From contig JAEUUG010000009.1 in NCBI GenBank assembly GCA_016787565.1, positions 124,001-188,000 of the forward strand: a stretch of DNA of 64,000 bases, in the 5' to 3' direction. Positions 25,901 to 35,715 of the stretch are shown here, piece by piece; the first letter of the stretch is position 1; each line of letters starts with the position of its first letter. Made by a program: the position numbers and the translations under genes. This stretch comes from Cyclobacteriaceae bacterium. Lineage in GTDB: Bacteria > Bacteroidota > Bacteroidia > Cytophagales > Cyclobacteriaceae. The notes under the pieces are model-generated. The model saw nothing but the letters and a program-made list of their open reading frames with translations, was not told where the DNA came from and ran no database searches.

Positions 25901-28900
25901 GTTAGTTACTTTACGGTATCAGCACCCTCTGATAAAACTATTCCCACACCGCAGGTAAGTTATTTTCAATCTGTTAAAATGGTGGCTGAGCCTGGAGAAA
26001 AAGCAACTTTCACCATGGGCACTGCTGATAAAAAAATTAATGTACTGTATGAAGTAGAACGCGATGGTGAATTGCTTGCCAGTCAATGGATCACACTGAG
26101 TAACGAACAACGGCTGTTTGAACTTCCTGTAACAGAAGCCTATCGCGGTGATGTGGGTATTCATTATACCTTTATTAAAAACAATCGACTGTACAAACAA
26201 AGTCATACCCTCTCGGTTCCGTTCACCAACAAAGCGCTGGATATTTCCTTCGCCAGCTTCCGCGATAAGCTACAACCTGGCCAACAAGAGCAATGGAAAA
26301 TCATCGTTAAAGGAAGAGATGCAGAGAAAGTTGCAGCCGAAATGGTTGCTACACTCTACGATGAATCACTGGATGAATTTAGGAGTAATAGCTGGTACGC
26401 TTCCTTTTTCAACGCACATTATAGCCGGTTGGGTTGGAGTAGTTCCAACGGATTTAACAGAAAGGACCTCGCTGTTTATACGAAAGACTGGAATCTGAAT
26501 TATAGCCGATCGCCTGAGAGCGCTTACTTTGATACCTTCAATTGGTTTGATTATAGTTTCTATCAATATTATTACGGAAACAGGCGCTACCGTGCAGGAG
26601 GCAGAAGTTCACGGTATAGAGATGAGGTATCGAAATCTGCTTTAGCAGAAGGAGAAATAATGTTGGATATGGCTGCCGCTCCTGCTGAAAAAAAAGAATC
26701 CGTATCAGAAAATGATAATGAGCATACCCTTCCTCCAACAGCTCAGCCCAAACCTCCTGCCGCTGAAGATTTCTCACAGGTAAAAGTGCGAACCAATTTT
26801 AATGAAACAGCATTCTTCTTTCCACACTTGCAAACGAATGCCGAGGGCGAGATCATCATTAACTTCACGATACCTGAAGCGCTTACGCGCTGGAAGATGC
26901 TGGGTTTTGCCCACACACCTGATTTAAAATCAGGTTCTATCGTCAACCACCTGGTTACACAAAAAGAATTGATGGTGGTGCCCAATCAACCTCGCTTCTT
27001 CCGCGAAAACGATAAAATGATTTTTGCGGTGAAGGTAAGCAGTCTGGTAGATGCAGCATTAACTGGGCACGCACAGCTTGAGTTTTTTGATGCGCTTACC
27101 ATGCAATCGGTAGATGGGCAAATGAAAAACAGCAGTAAGTCAAAACCGTTTGCGTTGAAGCCGCGCCAAAGTACGAACCTTGAATGGAGCATTGAAATCC
27201 CTGAAGGTGTACAAGCCATTACCTATCGGATTGTGGCGAAGGCAGGAAGTTTTTCGGATGGTGAAGAAATGACAATACCCGTTGTGACCAATAGAATGCT
27301 GGTGACGGAAGCCTTGCCGTTGCCCATTCGCGGTAAGCAAACAAAGGAGTTTAAGTTTGAAAAGCTCCTTACCAACAAATCAAAAACACTTCGTCATCAT
27401 CGCTTCACGTTGGAGTTTACATCAAACCCTGCCTGGTATGCTATTCAGGCCCTGCCCTACCTGATGGAATATCCTTATGATTGTGTGGAGCAAACGTTTA
27501 GTAAGTTTTATGCGAATAGCATAGCATCGCATATTGCCAATTCAAACCCAGGCATCAAGCAGGTGTTTGATACCTGGAAAAACATTCAGCCCGATGCATT
27601 GCTCTCTAATCTTGAAAAAAATCAGGAATTAAAATCTGCATTGTTGGAAGAAACCCCGTGGGTATTAAATGCCAAAGATGAATCGCAGCGCAAGCGCAAT
27701 GTGGGCTTATTATTTGATCTGAATCGCATGGCCAATGAACAAGAACGTGCGCTGGACAAAATTGTAAAAGCACAAAATGGAAGTGGTGGCTTTAGTTGGT
27801 TTCCTGGTTTTCCGGATGATCGTTACATGACGCAACATATCATCAGTGGTATGGGGCATCTGGATGTGTTGGGAGTTCGTGCCGTGCGTGAGGAAGCAAG
27901 AACCTGGAATATGGTAAGCAGTGCGGTGGGCTATTTAGATTACCAATTGAAAGATGACTACGAACGATTAAAAGCTCAAGCGAAGAAAGGTCTCACCAAA
28001 TTGGACGATAATCACCTAGGCTATAGCCAGATTCACTACCTCTATATGCGTAGTTACTTTAAAGACATCACCATTCCTGAAGATGTGAACGAAGCCTTTC
28101 TATACTATCGCGGGCAGGCTAAAAAATATTGGCTGGGAAAGGGTTTGTATTTGGAAGGAATGCTTGCGCTGGCGTTGCATCGCTTTGATGACAACGCAAC
28201 TCCGGCAGCCATGCTTAGATCGTTTACGGAACGTGCATTGCGCTCCGAAGAAATGGGTATGTATTGGAAAATCGATCGTGGTTATTATTGGTACCAGGCA
28301 CCAATTGAAACGCAGGCGCTGATGATTGAGGTCTATGATGAAGTTGCAAAAGATGTAAAAGCAGTAGAGGAACTAAAAGTTTGGCTACTCAAACAAAAGC
28401 AAACGCAAGATTGGAAAACCACAAAGGCAACTACCGAAGCATGTTATGCACTCTTGCGCAGGGGTACCGATGCCCTGACCAACACGAAACTGGTGGATAT
28501 AAAAGTAGGGAATGAAACCATTGATCCGGCAAGGCGCGAGGATACCAAAGTAGAGGCCGGAACAGGATACTTTAAAACGGCCTGGCAGGCAGGAGAAATA
28601 AACTCCGGCATGGGTAAGATCACCATTTCAAAAACCGATGATGGCGTGGCGTGGGGATCTGCATACTGGCAGTACTTCGAACAACTCGATAAAATCACGC
28701 CAGCGGAAACACCGTTGAAACTGAAGAAGCAGCTCTTTAAGCAACAAAACACAGATCGTGGCCCGGTGATTACTCCTATCACCAACAACGTTCCGCTTCA
28801 ACTTGGTGACCTTGTTAAAGTTCGGATTGAACTTCGGGTCGATCGCGATATGGAATATGTACACCTGAAAGATATGCGTGCCGCTGGATTTGAACCCGTT

Positions 28901-29131
28901 ACTACCCTATCCACCCATCGCTATCAGGATGGCTTGTATTATTATGAAAGCACACGCGACCTCGCAACAAACTTCTTTATCGGCTACCTTTCAAAAGGAA
29001 CGTATGTGTTTGAATACGACTTACGTGTATCCCAAAAGGGAGATTTTTCTAATGGGGTAACCACCATTCAATGCATGTATGCACCTGAGTTTGCAAGTCA
29101 TTCGGAAGGTATTCGGGTAATGATGAAGTAA
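22973..29131 (+). CDS. Alpha-2-macroglobulin family protein with thioester motif
   Basis: 2052 residues from the ATG at 22973; a GTG three codons earlier is less likely. A type I signal peptide (ending TVAAQ) and no lipobox imply a periplasmic or secreted protein. After a TPR-like/helical N-terminal ~500 residues come MG domains including MG2 (FFLDRAIYRPGQTIYFKG). A tyrosine/arginine-rich, then Ala/Glu/Pro-rich low-complexity segment at ~1195-1270 may be the protease bait. The thioester motif CVEQ has Cys1504, in PYDCVEQTF, followed by an alpha-helical thioester domain and a C-terminal receptor-type domain. Bacterial homologues trap proteases; no pbpC gene is adjacent. It is longer than E. 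coli YfhM (about 1650 residues). Confidence 0.9.
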   Translation: MKIPILILSLTFTLQTVAAQQKSDTMKPYNYEKAWQEVQGFESKGLPESALKAVDIIYEQAKNEKNASELVKAVIHQLKFTDYKEENAFVKNLNRLREETQTAAFPVKPLLHSMLAEMYWQYYQNNRYRFSERSEVVNTQQDDIETWSLNKIIEETFQQYKLSLQESDKSKTTPIDIYEQVIHPGNKLGRSYRATLFDFLAHRALAFASGEEASITRPVYAFLLDSEDYFADASTFVELPLTTNDTFSLKFYAIQLLQELIRFHLTDNDPEALVDLEIKRLLFVRANLVLPNKDELYRSALEKLEQRYIHHPVSTRATFLLAQTYSEQASQYKPLQSDNHKWDFKKAYEISETAKKRFPDSEGAIQCENLQTDIRAKSLSAVIEENNLPAEPFRSLLRYKNFTELHYRIIKTSREEVRAQRKKWERNYNVDREKKLIEYFLSKTPVKSGKFVLPDDKDYQQHSIEVKLDALPQGEYMVMFGNKPDFEINKNALAYAFTTISNISYIHRSLKDGSTDVYVLNRKSGEAFPGVLTEVYSNQYNSKKQEYESVKIGTYTSDAKGYLNVPYLKNANYRNFSFYFKHQLDRNSTEPIDRYSYYGGTINQYQEDKPEKHLQTFFFLDRAIYRPGQTIYFKGLVVNTDGKTSEVGRKSIHTVTLYDVNQQERGSVEVTTNAYGTFSGTFTAPTSGLTGEMSLQNGSGSVNFSVEEYKRPKFEVAFEPVKGSFRLNETIKAEGFARAYSGATIDGASVRYRVVRVARFPFWWWCRWGYYPAAPEMEITNGVTQIDAEGKFVINFQAIPDRSVDPASDPTFDYTIYVDVTDINGETHSNTTVISVGYKALQVGVPIGNINKDLLPATAKEFLISTMNLAGEFEAAKGTITIFELKPPAKAFRARQWEQADRSLYTREQYYQLFPVDLYEDESNKFKWERAKEVFDLNFDTGAKKTFTLENLSKWKSGEYVLEIKALDAFGQEVKEVSYFTVSAPSDKTIPTPQVSYFQSVKMVAEPGEKATFTMGTADKKINVLYEVERDGELLASQWITLSNEQRLFELPVTEAYRGDVGIHYTFIKNNRLYKQSHTLSVPFTNKALDISFASFRDKLQPGQQEQWKIIVKGRDAEKVAAEMVATLYDESLDEFRSNSWYASFFNAHYSRLGWSSSNGFNRKDLAVYTKDWNLNYSRSPESAYFDTFNWFDYSFYQYYYGNRRYRAGGRSSRYRDEVSKSALAEGEIMLDMAAAPAEKKESVSENDNEHTLPPTAQPKPPAAEDFSQVKVRTNFNETAFFFPHLQTNAEGEIIINFTIPEALTRWKMLGFAHTPDLKSGSIVNHLVTQKELMVVPNQPRFFRENDKMIFAVKVSSLVDAALTGHAQLEFFDALTMQSVDGQMKNSSKSKPFALKPRQSTNLEWSIEIPEGVQAITYRIVAKAGSFSDGEEMTIPVVTNRMLVTEALPLPIRGKQTKEFKFEKLLTNKSKTLRHHRFTLEFTSNPAWYAIQALPYLMEYPYDCVEQTFSKFYANSIASHIANSNPGIKQVFDTWKNIQPDALLSNLEKNQELKSALLEETPWVLNAKDESQRKRNVGLLFDLNRMANEQERALDKIVKAQNGSGGFSWFPGFPDDRYMTQHIISGMGHLDVLGVRAVREEARTWNMVSSAVGYLDYQLKDDYERLKAQAKKGLTKLDDNHLGYSQIHYLYMRSYFKDITIPEDVNEAFLYYRGQAKKYWLGKGLYLEGMLALALHRFDDNATPAAMLRSFTERALRSEEMGMYWKIDRGYYWYQAPIETQALMIEVYDEVAKDVKAVEELKVWLLKQKQTQDWKTTKATTEACYALLRRGTDALTNTKLVDIKVGNETIDPARREDTKVEAGTGYFKTAWQAGEINSGMGKITISKTDDGVAWGSAYWQYFEQLDKITPAETPLKLKKQLFKQQNTDRGPVITPITNNVPLQLGDLVKVRIELRVDRDMEYVHLKDMRAAGFEPVTTLSTHRYQDGLYYYESTRDLATNFFIGYLSKGTYVFEYDLRVSQKGDFSNGVTTIQCMYAPEFASHSEGIRVMMK

Positions 29132-29148
29132 TAACAACAGGAACACAA

Positions 29149-29185
29149 AGGAGAAGCGGCAATTTTTTGCTGCTTCTCCTTTTTT
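29149..29185 (+). terminator. Terminator of the alpha-2-macroglobulin gene
   Basis: AGGAGAAGC (29149-29157) pairs with GCTTCTCCT (29172-29180), extended inside by GCAA/TTGC, and is followed by TTTTT. It sits in the short gap before the convergent YceI-like gene and touches its stop codon. Confidence 0.85.
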
Positions 29186-29774
29186 ATTTGTCGGTTGCGA
29201 AGCGTAACGCAAAATCAAACTCTACCTGCTCGTTCACTTTCACCATGCCCATCATGCGCGTAGGTGCTTCCAGGTTAAAGTCGGCTAATTGCAGCGTTTG
29301 CTTTCCGTAGATCAACAAGCTGCCAGGGTTTTCAATTTTGCAAGGCACCACATATTTCCTGGCGATCGAGTTTAGGGTAATTAATATCTCCACTTTTCCA
29401 TCCAGCCAGAGCTCAGAAGTTTTCCAGGTTGGATTGATACTCGCCAGTTCAACCTGAATGAAAGGATTTTCCTCTTCTTTCAACATTTTTCTAAAATCCT
29501 TATTCATCAGCCCATTGCCGGAATCAAAAGCGCTAACCTTTAAATCAATTACACCACCCTTGAGTTTTAGTTTCCGGTCAATGCGGTCAACCTTCACGGG
29601 CTTGTCAATGGTAATCTGCTCTGTATACCGAAAAGTAAAGCGGTTTACATTGGTGGAGCCGTCCACCGTAATACGGCTGGAAGGGTCTATAAAAATCCTG
29701 TACGACTCCTGCCCTATGCCCATACGGACAAAAACCAGTATAAATCCTATAAGTGCGAACAAAAACTTCCTCAT
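29184..29774 (-). CDS. YceI-family periplasmic protein
   Basis: 196 residues from the ATG at 29774, which gives a clean signal peptide (MRKFLFALIGFILVFVRMGIGQ). The upstream in-frame ATG at 29828 adds an unlikely N-terminus. Lipocalin-like YceI features are seen: ITVDGSTNVNRFTFRY near the start, a Leu/Val-alternating barrel, LMNKDFRKMLKEEENPFIQVEL, and a closing ADFNLEAPTRMMGMVKVNEQVEFDF. The family binds isoprenoid or other lipids in the periplasm. It is convergent with the macroglobulin gene, with no operon partner. Confidence 0.8.
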   Translation of the reverse strand: MRKFLFALIGFILVFVRMGIGQESYRIFIDPSSRITVDGSTNVNRFTFRYTEQITIDKPVKVDRIDRKLKLKGGVIDLKVSAFDSGNGLMNKDFRKMLKEEENPFIQVELASINPTWKTSELWLDGKVEILITLNSIARKYVVPCKIENPGSLLIYGKQTLQLADFNLEAPTRMMGMVKVNEQVEFDFALRFATDK

Positions 29775-29960
29775 CCCAATGGGCATAAATACAAAAATAC
29801 AAAGCAATTCGCCAAAAATGCGTGCCAAAGTTTTAGCGTCATCATCCCAGGCAGCCGTTTGTCTAACAGCCTCCTGTTGCCGTCATTGTGTCAATAGTAC
29901 ATAATGAAAATATTTGGTATCATTGTTCACACTAAGTAAACCATAATCCTCAATCCATTT

Positions 29961-32900
29961 ATGTTCATTCATGTTCCAACCTCATGGAAGCTCGGCATCG
30001 CACTGCTGCTGCTCTTTGGCGTTTCTTGTTCCAAAAAGGAAGAGAATCGGGTACTCGTCTTTTCGAAAACTACTGTTTTCAGGCATGAGTCCATACCTGC
30101 TGGTATTGCCGCTATCAAAGCACTGGGTGTTAAATACCATTTTGAAGTAGATACTACTGAAAATTCGGCCAATTTTTACGAAGAGAACCTCAAACGATAT
30201 AAAGCGGTGATATTCCTCAACACCACCGGGGATATTCTTAACCAGGAACAGCAAAATGATTTTGAACGTTTTATCCAGGCTGGTGGTGGTTATGTGGGCA
30301 TCCACGCTGCAACAGATACCGAATACGACTGGCCATGGTACAATGGATTGGCTGGCGCCTATTTTGAAAGTCATCCAAACGGCCCGAATGTGCGCGATGG
30401 ACTGTTCTATACAGTCGATAAAAATCATCCTTCCATGGACTCCATCCCCGACCAATGGAAGCGCACAGATGAGTTTTACAACTTCCAGAAGATCAGTCCA
30501 GAAATCAAGGTACTCATCAACATCGATGAAAAATCGTACGAAGGCGGAACCAATGGTGAAAAGCACCCGATGTCATGGTACCACGAATACGATGGTGGCA
30601 GAGCTTTCTATACAGCTATGGGGCACACCAACGAATCTTTTTCGGAGCCACTCTTCCTGAAACACCTGGCCGGTGGAATTCAATACGCCATGAACAGTGA
30701 TCAACCCAAACCATTGAACTATACCAATGTACGCACCAAGCGTGTGCCCGAAGAAAACCGATTTGCCAAGGTGGTGCTGGATGAAAAACTGGAAGAGCCT
30801 GTTGAGCTGGCTGTACTGCCCGATAACCGGGTACTCTTTATTGAGCGCAGGGGAAATGTAAAGCTTTACGATCCTGCAGTACAAAAGACAACGGTAATCA
30901 ACAAAATAGCAGTAAGCACCAAATACAAATTCAAAGATGGCAATCAGGCCGAAGCCGAAGATGGCTTGCTCGGTCTTGCACTCGATCCAAATTTTGAAAA
31001 AAATCATTGGGTTTACCTTTACTACTCTCCTGCCGCAGACGATCCGAAAAATATTCTGACACGGTATGAATTCCGTGACGGAAAATTAGATGAAGGATCA
31101 ATGAAAATAATTCTTGACGTTGCCACGCAGCGCGAACAATGTTGCCATACCGGAGGGTCTATTGCTTTTGATGCACAAGGAAATCTATTCCTATCCACCG
31201 GTGATAATACCAGTCCGCGTTCAACAGCCTACGCTCCCATCGATGAACGTCCGGGACGCAGCCCGTGGGATGCCCAGAAGGGTTCGGCCAACACGAATGA
31301 TCTTCGTGGTAAAGTGTTGCGCATTCATCCTGAAGCAGACGGAACGTACACCATTCCGGAAGGAAATCTCTTCCCGAAAGGGACTGCTAAAACACGGCCT
31401 GAAATTTACACGATGGGTGCGCGTAACCCCTACCGAATTTCAGTCGATAAGCACACCGGATTTTTATACTGGGGCGATGTTGGCCCTGATGCCGGTGCTG
31501 ATTCCGTTGGCATCGGACCAAAAGCTTTTGATGAAATCAACCAGGCACGAAAACCCGGCTTTTTTGGATGGCCTTACTTCGTAGGCGACAATCGTGCGTA
31601 TCACGATCGCGATTTTGCCACACGCAAAACAGGCGCTGCTTATGATCCCGACAAGCCCATCAACGCTTCACCCAACAACACAGGTTTGCAGGAATTACCA
31701 CCGGCACAAAAAGCATTCATCTGGTATCCTTACGATGTATCCACCGAATTTCCATTGATGGGAAAAGGTGGACGCACAGCGATGGCCGGACCTGTTTTTT
31801 ATTCAACTGATTTCAAGAAAGCAAAACGCGCCTTCCCCGATTATTATGATGGTAAACTATTCATCTACGAATGGATGCGTGGATGGATCATGGCTGTAAC
31901 GATGGACAAAGAAGGAAACTACATGAGCATGGAGCACTTCATGCCAAGTCAGAAGTTCAGCAATCCAATGGATATGGAATTTGGTCCGGATGGTGATCTC
32001 TACGTTTTAGAGTACGGCACGGCCTGGTTCCAGGGAAATGAAGATGCACGCCTGGTGCGGATTGAATACACAGGTGGAAACCGTAAACCACTCGTACAGG
32101 TTGCAGCCAGTAAAACAAAAGGTGCTGTCCCCATGGAAGTAAGCTTTACTTCTAACGGTACGAAAGATTTTGATCGTGATGAACTGACTTACGAATGGAA
32201 GATATCCAGTGCAGATGGAACTGTATTAACGACTGTAAAAGAAGCCAATGCAAAATTTACATTCGATAAGATCGGAACATACATGGCCTCGCTTACGGTA
32301 ACGGATGCCAAGGGCGAAAAGGCAAGTCGTGATCTTGAAATACAGGCTGGCAATGAACCACCAGTGCTGGCTTTTGATATCACCCGTGGAAACCAGACGT
32401 TCTTCTTCCCAAATCAGTCATTCGATTATGTTGTGACAGTTTCCGATCAAGAAGACGGAACTCTTGAAAAAGGAATTTCAGGTGAAGAAGTTTCGGTGCG
32501 TATTGATTATCTCAAAGAAGGTTTTGATCAGATTGAAATTGCTCAAGGACATGTGGCTGCCGATGCTGCTGCAGCGTTTGCCACCGGACGTAAACTCATG
32601 GGTGAAAGTGATTGTAAATCCTGTCACATCATCGATAAAAAATCCATCGGCCCAATGTATATCGATGTTGCCAAAAAATATAAGAACGATCCAAAAGCGG
32701 TTGACTACCTCGTAACGAAAATCATCAACGGTGGCGGTGGTGTTTGGGGCGAAACCAATATGGCGGCTCATCCACAGCTTTCTGTCGGTGATGCTACGGA
32801 AATTGTAAAGTATATTCTCAGTTTGGGTGATGAGCAGGCCAAATCACTTCCAGCTCGTGGAACCTACACCACTACCATACCGAAGGGTGTTCCCGATCAG

Positions 32901-33431
32901 GGCGTATTAATTCTGCGCGCCTCCTATACTGATAAAGGTGCGAACGGTCTCCCTTCCATCACTTCGTCCAAAACAATGGTTTTACAAAGTGCCAGCGTAC
33001 CTGCAGGAAAAGCAACGGTATGGGAGGGTGTAATGAAGTATAAAATACCAACTCCTCCTATTGAACTCATGATTGGCTCCGGCAATAATTCCTACATTGG
33101 TTTCGATCCGGTCGATCTTACCGGAATTGATCAGATGGCATTTGCTATCATGGCTCCGGAGAATATGATGAATGCTGCCGGAGGCTGGGTGGAAGTCCGA
33201 ATCGACTCTCCTACCGGAACGGTTATCGGGAAATCGAATGCCGTTACTCCATCCAAGGGTCAGGCTATGAATTTTACGCCACAGATAGCGCTCGCGCAGC
33301 TAACACCAACCTCCGGAAAGCATGCCGTTTATTTCATTTACAAGAATGATCAGTCCCCGGCTGGCCAGGCATTGTTTATTCTTTTGAACATTAACTTTAT
33401 ATCCAGCGGCAAAACCTTTGCACGGAAATAA
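29961..33431 (+). CDS. Lipoprotein fusing ThuA, sugar-dehydrogenase-like propeller, PKD and cytochrome c
   Basis: 1156 residues with lipobox VSC (Cys23). Domain order: ThuA-like glutamine-amidotransferase fold (~30-245, FSKTTVFRHESIPAG and GIHAATDTEYDWPWYNGLAG); a glucose/sorbosone dehydrogenase-type beta-propeller (~270-700, GLLGLALDPNF, CCHTGGSIAFD, MGARNPYRI); a PKD domain (~715-800); a class I cytochrome c with CKSCH at residues 885-889 and a likely Met ligand in TNMAAHP; and a C-terminal carbohydrate-binding-like beta-sandwich. PQQ or another cofactor would pass electrons to the haem. Such fusions are known in Bacteroidota/Planctomycetota; the substrate is unknown, probably a sugar. Confidence 0.9.
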   Translation: MFIHVPTSWKLGIALLLLFGVSCSKKEENRVLVFSKTTVFRHESIPAGIAAIKALGVKYHFEVDTTENSANFYEENLKRYKAVIFLNTTGDILNQEQQNDFERFIQAGGGYVGIHAATDTEYDWPWYNGLAGAYFESHPNGPNVRDGLFYTVDKNHPSMDSIPDQWKRTDEFYNFQKISPEIKVLINIDEKSYEGGTNGEKHPMSWYHEYDGGRAFYTAMGHTNESFSEPLFLKHLAGGIQYAMNSDQPKPLNYTNVRTKRVPEENRFAKVVLDEKLEEPVELAVLPDNRVLFIERRGNVKLYDPAVQKTTVINKIAVSTKYKFKDGNQAEAEDGLLGLALDPNFEKNHWVYLYYSPAADDPKNILTRYEFRDGKLDEGSMKIILDVATQREQCCHTGGSIAFDAQGNLFLSTGDNTSPRSTAYAPIDERPGRSPWDAQKGSANTNDLRGKVLRIHPEADGTYTIPEGNLFPKGTAKTRPEIYTMGARNPYRISVDKHTGFLYWGDVGPDAGADSVGIGPKAFDEINQARKPGFFGWPYFVGDNRAYHDRDFATRKTGAAYDPDKPINASPNNTGLQELPPAQKAFIWYPYDVSTEFPLMGKGGRTAMAGPVFYSTDFKKAKRAFPDYYDGKLFIYEWMRGWIMAVTMDKEGNYMSMEHFMPSQKFSNPMDMEFGPDGDLYVLEYGTAWFQGNEDARLVRIEYTGGNRKPLVQVAASKTKGAVPMEVSFTSNGTKDFDRDELTYEWKISSADGTVLTTVKEANAKFTFDKIGTYMASLTVTDAKGEKASRDLEIQAGNEPPVLAFDITRGNQTFFFPNQSFDYVVTVSDQEDGTLEKGISGEEVSVRIDYLKEGFDQIEIAQGHVAADAAAAFATGRKLMGESDCKSCHIIDKKSIGPMYIDVAKKYKNDPKAVDYLVTKIINGGGGVWGETNMAAHPQLSVGDATEIVKYILSLGDEQAKSLPARGTYTTTIPKGVPDQGVLILRASYTDKGANGLPSITSSKTMVLQSASVPAGKATVWEGVMKYKIPTPPIELMIGSGNNSYIGFDPVDLTGIDQMAFAIMAPENMMNAAGGWVEVRIDSPTGTVIGKSNAVTPSKGQAMNFTPQIALAQLTPTSGKHAVYFIYKNDQSPAGQALFILLNINFISSGKTFARK

Positions 33432-33446
33432 AGCAAACACTATTAA

Positions 33447-33479
33447 AGGTGTCACGGCAATTTGTCGTGGCACCTTTTT
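33447..33479 (+). terminator. Terminator of the ThuA/cytochrome c gene
   Basis: AGGTG-T-CACG (33447-33456) pairs with CGTG-G-CACCT (33466-33475) around a 9-nt loop, with TTTTT after it. It separates this gene from the convergent CotH operon. Confidence 0.8.
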
Positions 33480-33512
33480 AATTTACTCCATGTAAATTTG
33501 AGAAGTGAACTT

Positions 33513-35702
33513 TTAGTTTTTGATGATCCGCTTCTGAACAGCAGCTTTTTCGGAGGTAATCTTCACCACATAGAGACCGGGTGAAATGGTCTCACCTGTA
33601 TACGTCTGGGCAGTCCAGATAAATTCCGACCCTTCTGGTTTTATCGAATAGATAGATTTCCCCAACACATCGTAGATCGCAATGTGAATATCATTTCCCA
33701 GGGAAGGATCAATTGTAATTTTAAACGTATGTTGTGATGGATTAGGATAAATACGAACTGCATCCTCTAAGCGATTCGATTCAATACTGGTAATGAGTTC
33801 ACAATTGCCAGGCATGTTATCATCCATCCACTGAAGCCTGGTGATTATCCAAGTTTTCATAAAATTGATTTCATCCTGATAGGTTTGCCCAACATATTGA
33901 TTGGGCCAGACATATACGCCTAGGATGGGCCACCGCTGATAATTACGCAATTGGGCTTCATTCAACAAGCCTGCCATTGAATCAATAGCATTGATGAAAT
34001 ACGCATTGGTGAGAAATGAATTTCGTATTTCTGTCCAGCGGCATTTTAAGGCCGAGGCAAAAACCGGATCCTGCACCATTCTTCTGAACCAATACATCCG
34101 GTATTGATCGTTCCACATCCAGCCGGGAGCAAATTGTGCATTGGCCCAATAATCAACATTACCAAAGGCCAGGTTAAAATCCCACAGTGGCCCCATGTGA
34201 AGCTTCCCACCTTTGCTGTCTTTATCTTTGTACATATACGTACTGAAAATATATCCGTCAATATTCTTACCGATTTCATTCACCAACATGAAATCAACAA
34301 AAGAAGGAATGTCGATGTAAGGCCGATACCCTCGTGACGCATCACTGAAAAATCCGGATGTAAGAGAAGATTCAAATGCCTGAAAAAAGTTACGGATATA
34401 AACGCGTTGTGCTTCAGCCAATTCATTTCCTTTCGGATCGAAGTACTGCATGCGCACCAGATTTTCGCCCGGAAGTTGAGGATTCGGTACGGTGGTCCAT
34501 TCCGGATAATCATTCGCATCGATTTTATCCCTGCGCAGAATGTATCCTCCGGTCAATTCATCTCCGGCAACATCCGTGGGTTTAAGTGTTGCCAGATCCA
34601 CTCGGTTTTTGTCAATCTTGATGCGCTCAATCAGAACATAAACACCCTGATAATCGCCATTTAAAATGAGTTCAACAAATCGTGTTCGCGGAGCATAATG
34701 ACCCAACTCATTTCCCAACTTATATGTCAACACATCGCGTAGCATTGTTTTATCGGTATACGGTGCATACAATACCCAATCATTTTCGGGCGGCATACCC
34801 AACAGCGCCACATTCAGATTGTTCCCTGCAGCATCTTGCGTCTCCATGCCGAAAGATTTCTTTGGAAACATCTGGGAGGATTCTCCCCGGGTTTCGATAC
34901 TAATGCGTCCATCAAAGTTATTGAACGGATCACTGATACTATTTCGGCTACCCGCACCATTATCCACAACACCCATGTGGGCAATAATCCGAACATCGTC
35001 TTGAATTACCTGATTGTTGGTGTTGATGCTGATGATCGGCAAATTGGAAGAAGCGAAATTCAGTGGCGCCACAAACCACGAGGGCACCGTTCCGTAGGTT
35101 GAACTGTTGTCGGATATTCCGACAGAGAAAAATGCAGCTGCCGTTAGATCAGACGAATTGATATTATCGTTGTGAACCTGGAGGCTTAAAACATTCTCGC
35201 CTTGAACCAATACATTTTGCAGAACATCATCCCTTACCGCAAAACCTTCTGGCGGAATTCCCTGATAGAGTAATGCTTCATGGAGGCCGTTGCTTCCTTG
35301 ATTGTACGGGACGGTCGTGGCTGATCCCATATACGAACGGGCAATTTCCACACCATTCAGGTATGCAATAAATCCATCATCATAATCAACATGCAGGATT
35401 GCTTTTTTTATTATATCGCGGTTCGTGATTGTAAACTTCTTACGAAGGAAAACGGATAATACGGGAGCGATTATCGTTCGATCATCGTCATCGCCATAAC
35501 CAATACTACCTTGTCCGCTTGGCCAACTGCTGTCGTTATACACAGGGGTATTCCAGGTTGCACCCGGATCGGTACTTCCGGGAAAATATTTCCAGACAGA
35601 ATTGTCGTATACAATTGTTTCCCAATGATCAATATCCTGCTGTGCCTGGGTAGAGCAAACGGAAAATGCTATCAGAATAAAAATCGGTAGTATATACTTC
35701 AT
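33513..35702 (-). CDS. Secreted CotH-family protein kinase with T9SS sorting domain
   Basis: 729 residues from the ATG at 35702 (signal peptide MKYILPIFILIAFSVCSTQAQ). The in-frame ATG at 35738 overlaps the upstream gene and was rejected. Residues ~25-200 form a beta domain of the kind that precedes CotH. The CotH kinase domain spans ~225-545 with ETRGESSQMFPKKSFGME, VYVLIERIKIDKNR, GGYILRRDKID and PLWDFNLAFG (Asp508). Residues ~640-729 are a type A T9SS sorting domain (YPNPSQHTFKI and a C-terminal KRIIKN). CotH of Bacillus phosphorylates spore-coat protein. Here export across the outer membrane is implied. Last gene of a five-gene operon. Confidence 0.9.
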   Translation of the reverse strand: MKYILPIFILIAFSVCSTQAQQDIDHWETIVYDNSVWKYFPGSTDPGATWNTPVYNDSSWPSGQGSIGYGDDDDRTIIAPVLSVFLRKKFTITNRDIIKKAILHVDYDDGFIAYLNGVEIARSYMGSATTVPYNQGSNGLHEALLYQGIPPEGFAVRDDVLQNVLVQGENVLSLQVHNDNINSSDLTAAAFFSVGISDNSSTYGTVPSWFVAPLNFASSNLPIISINTNNQVIQDDVRIIAHMGVVDNGAGSRNSISDPFNNFDGRISIETRGESSQMFPKKSFGMETQDAAGNNLNVALLGMPPENDWVLYAPYTDKTMLRDVLTYKLGNELGHYAPRTRFVELILNGDYQGVYVLIERIKIDKNRVDLATLKPTDVAGDELTGGYILRRDKIDANDYPEWTTVPNPQLPGENLVRMQYFDPKGNELAEAQRVYIRNFFQAFESSLTSGFFSDASRGYRPYIDIPSFVDFMLVNEIGKNIDGYIFSTYMYKDKDSKGGKLHMGPLWDFNLAFGNVDYWANAQFAPGWMWNDQYRMYWFRRMVQDPVFASALKCRWTEIRNSFLTNAYFINAIDSMAGLLNEAQLRNYQRWPILGVYVWPNQYVGQTYQDEINFMKTWIITRLQWMDDNMPGNCELITSIESNRLEDAVRIYPNPSQHTFKITIDPSLGNDIHIAIYDVLGKSIYSIKPEGSEFIWTAQTYTGETISPGLYVVKITSEKAAVQKRIIKN

Positions 35703-35715
35703 CAGATTGTTGCAC

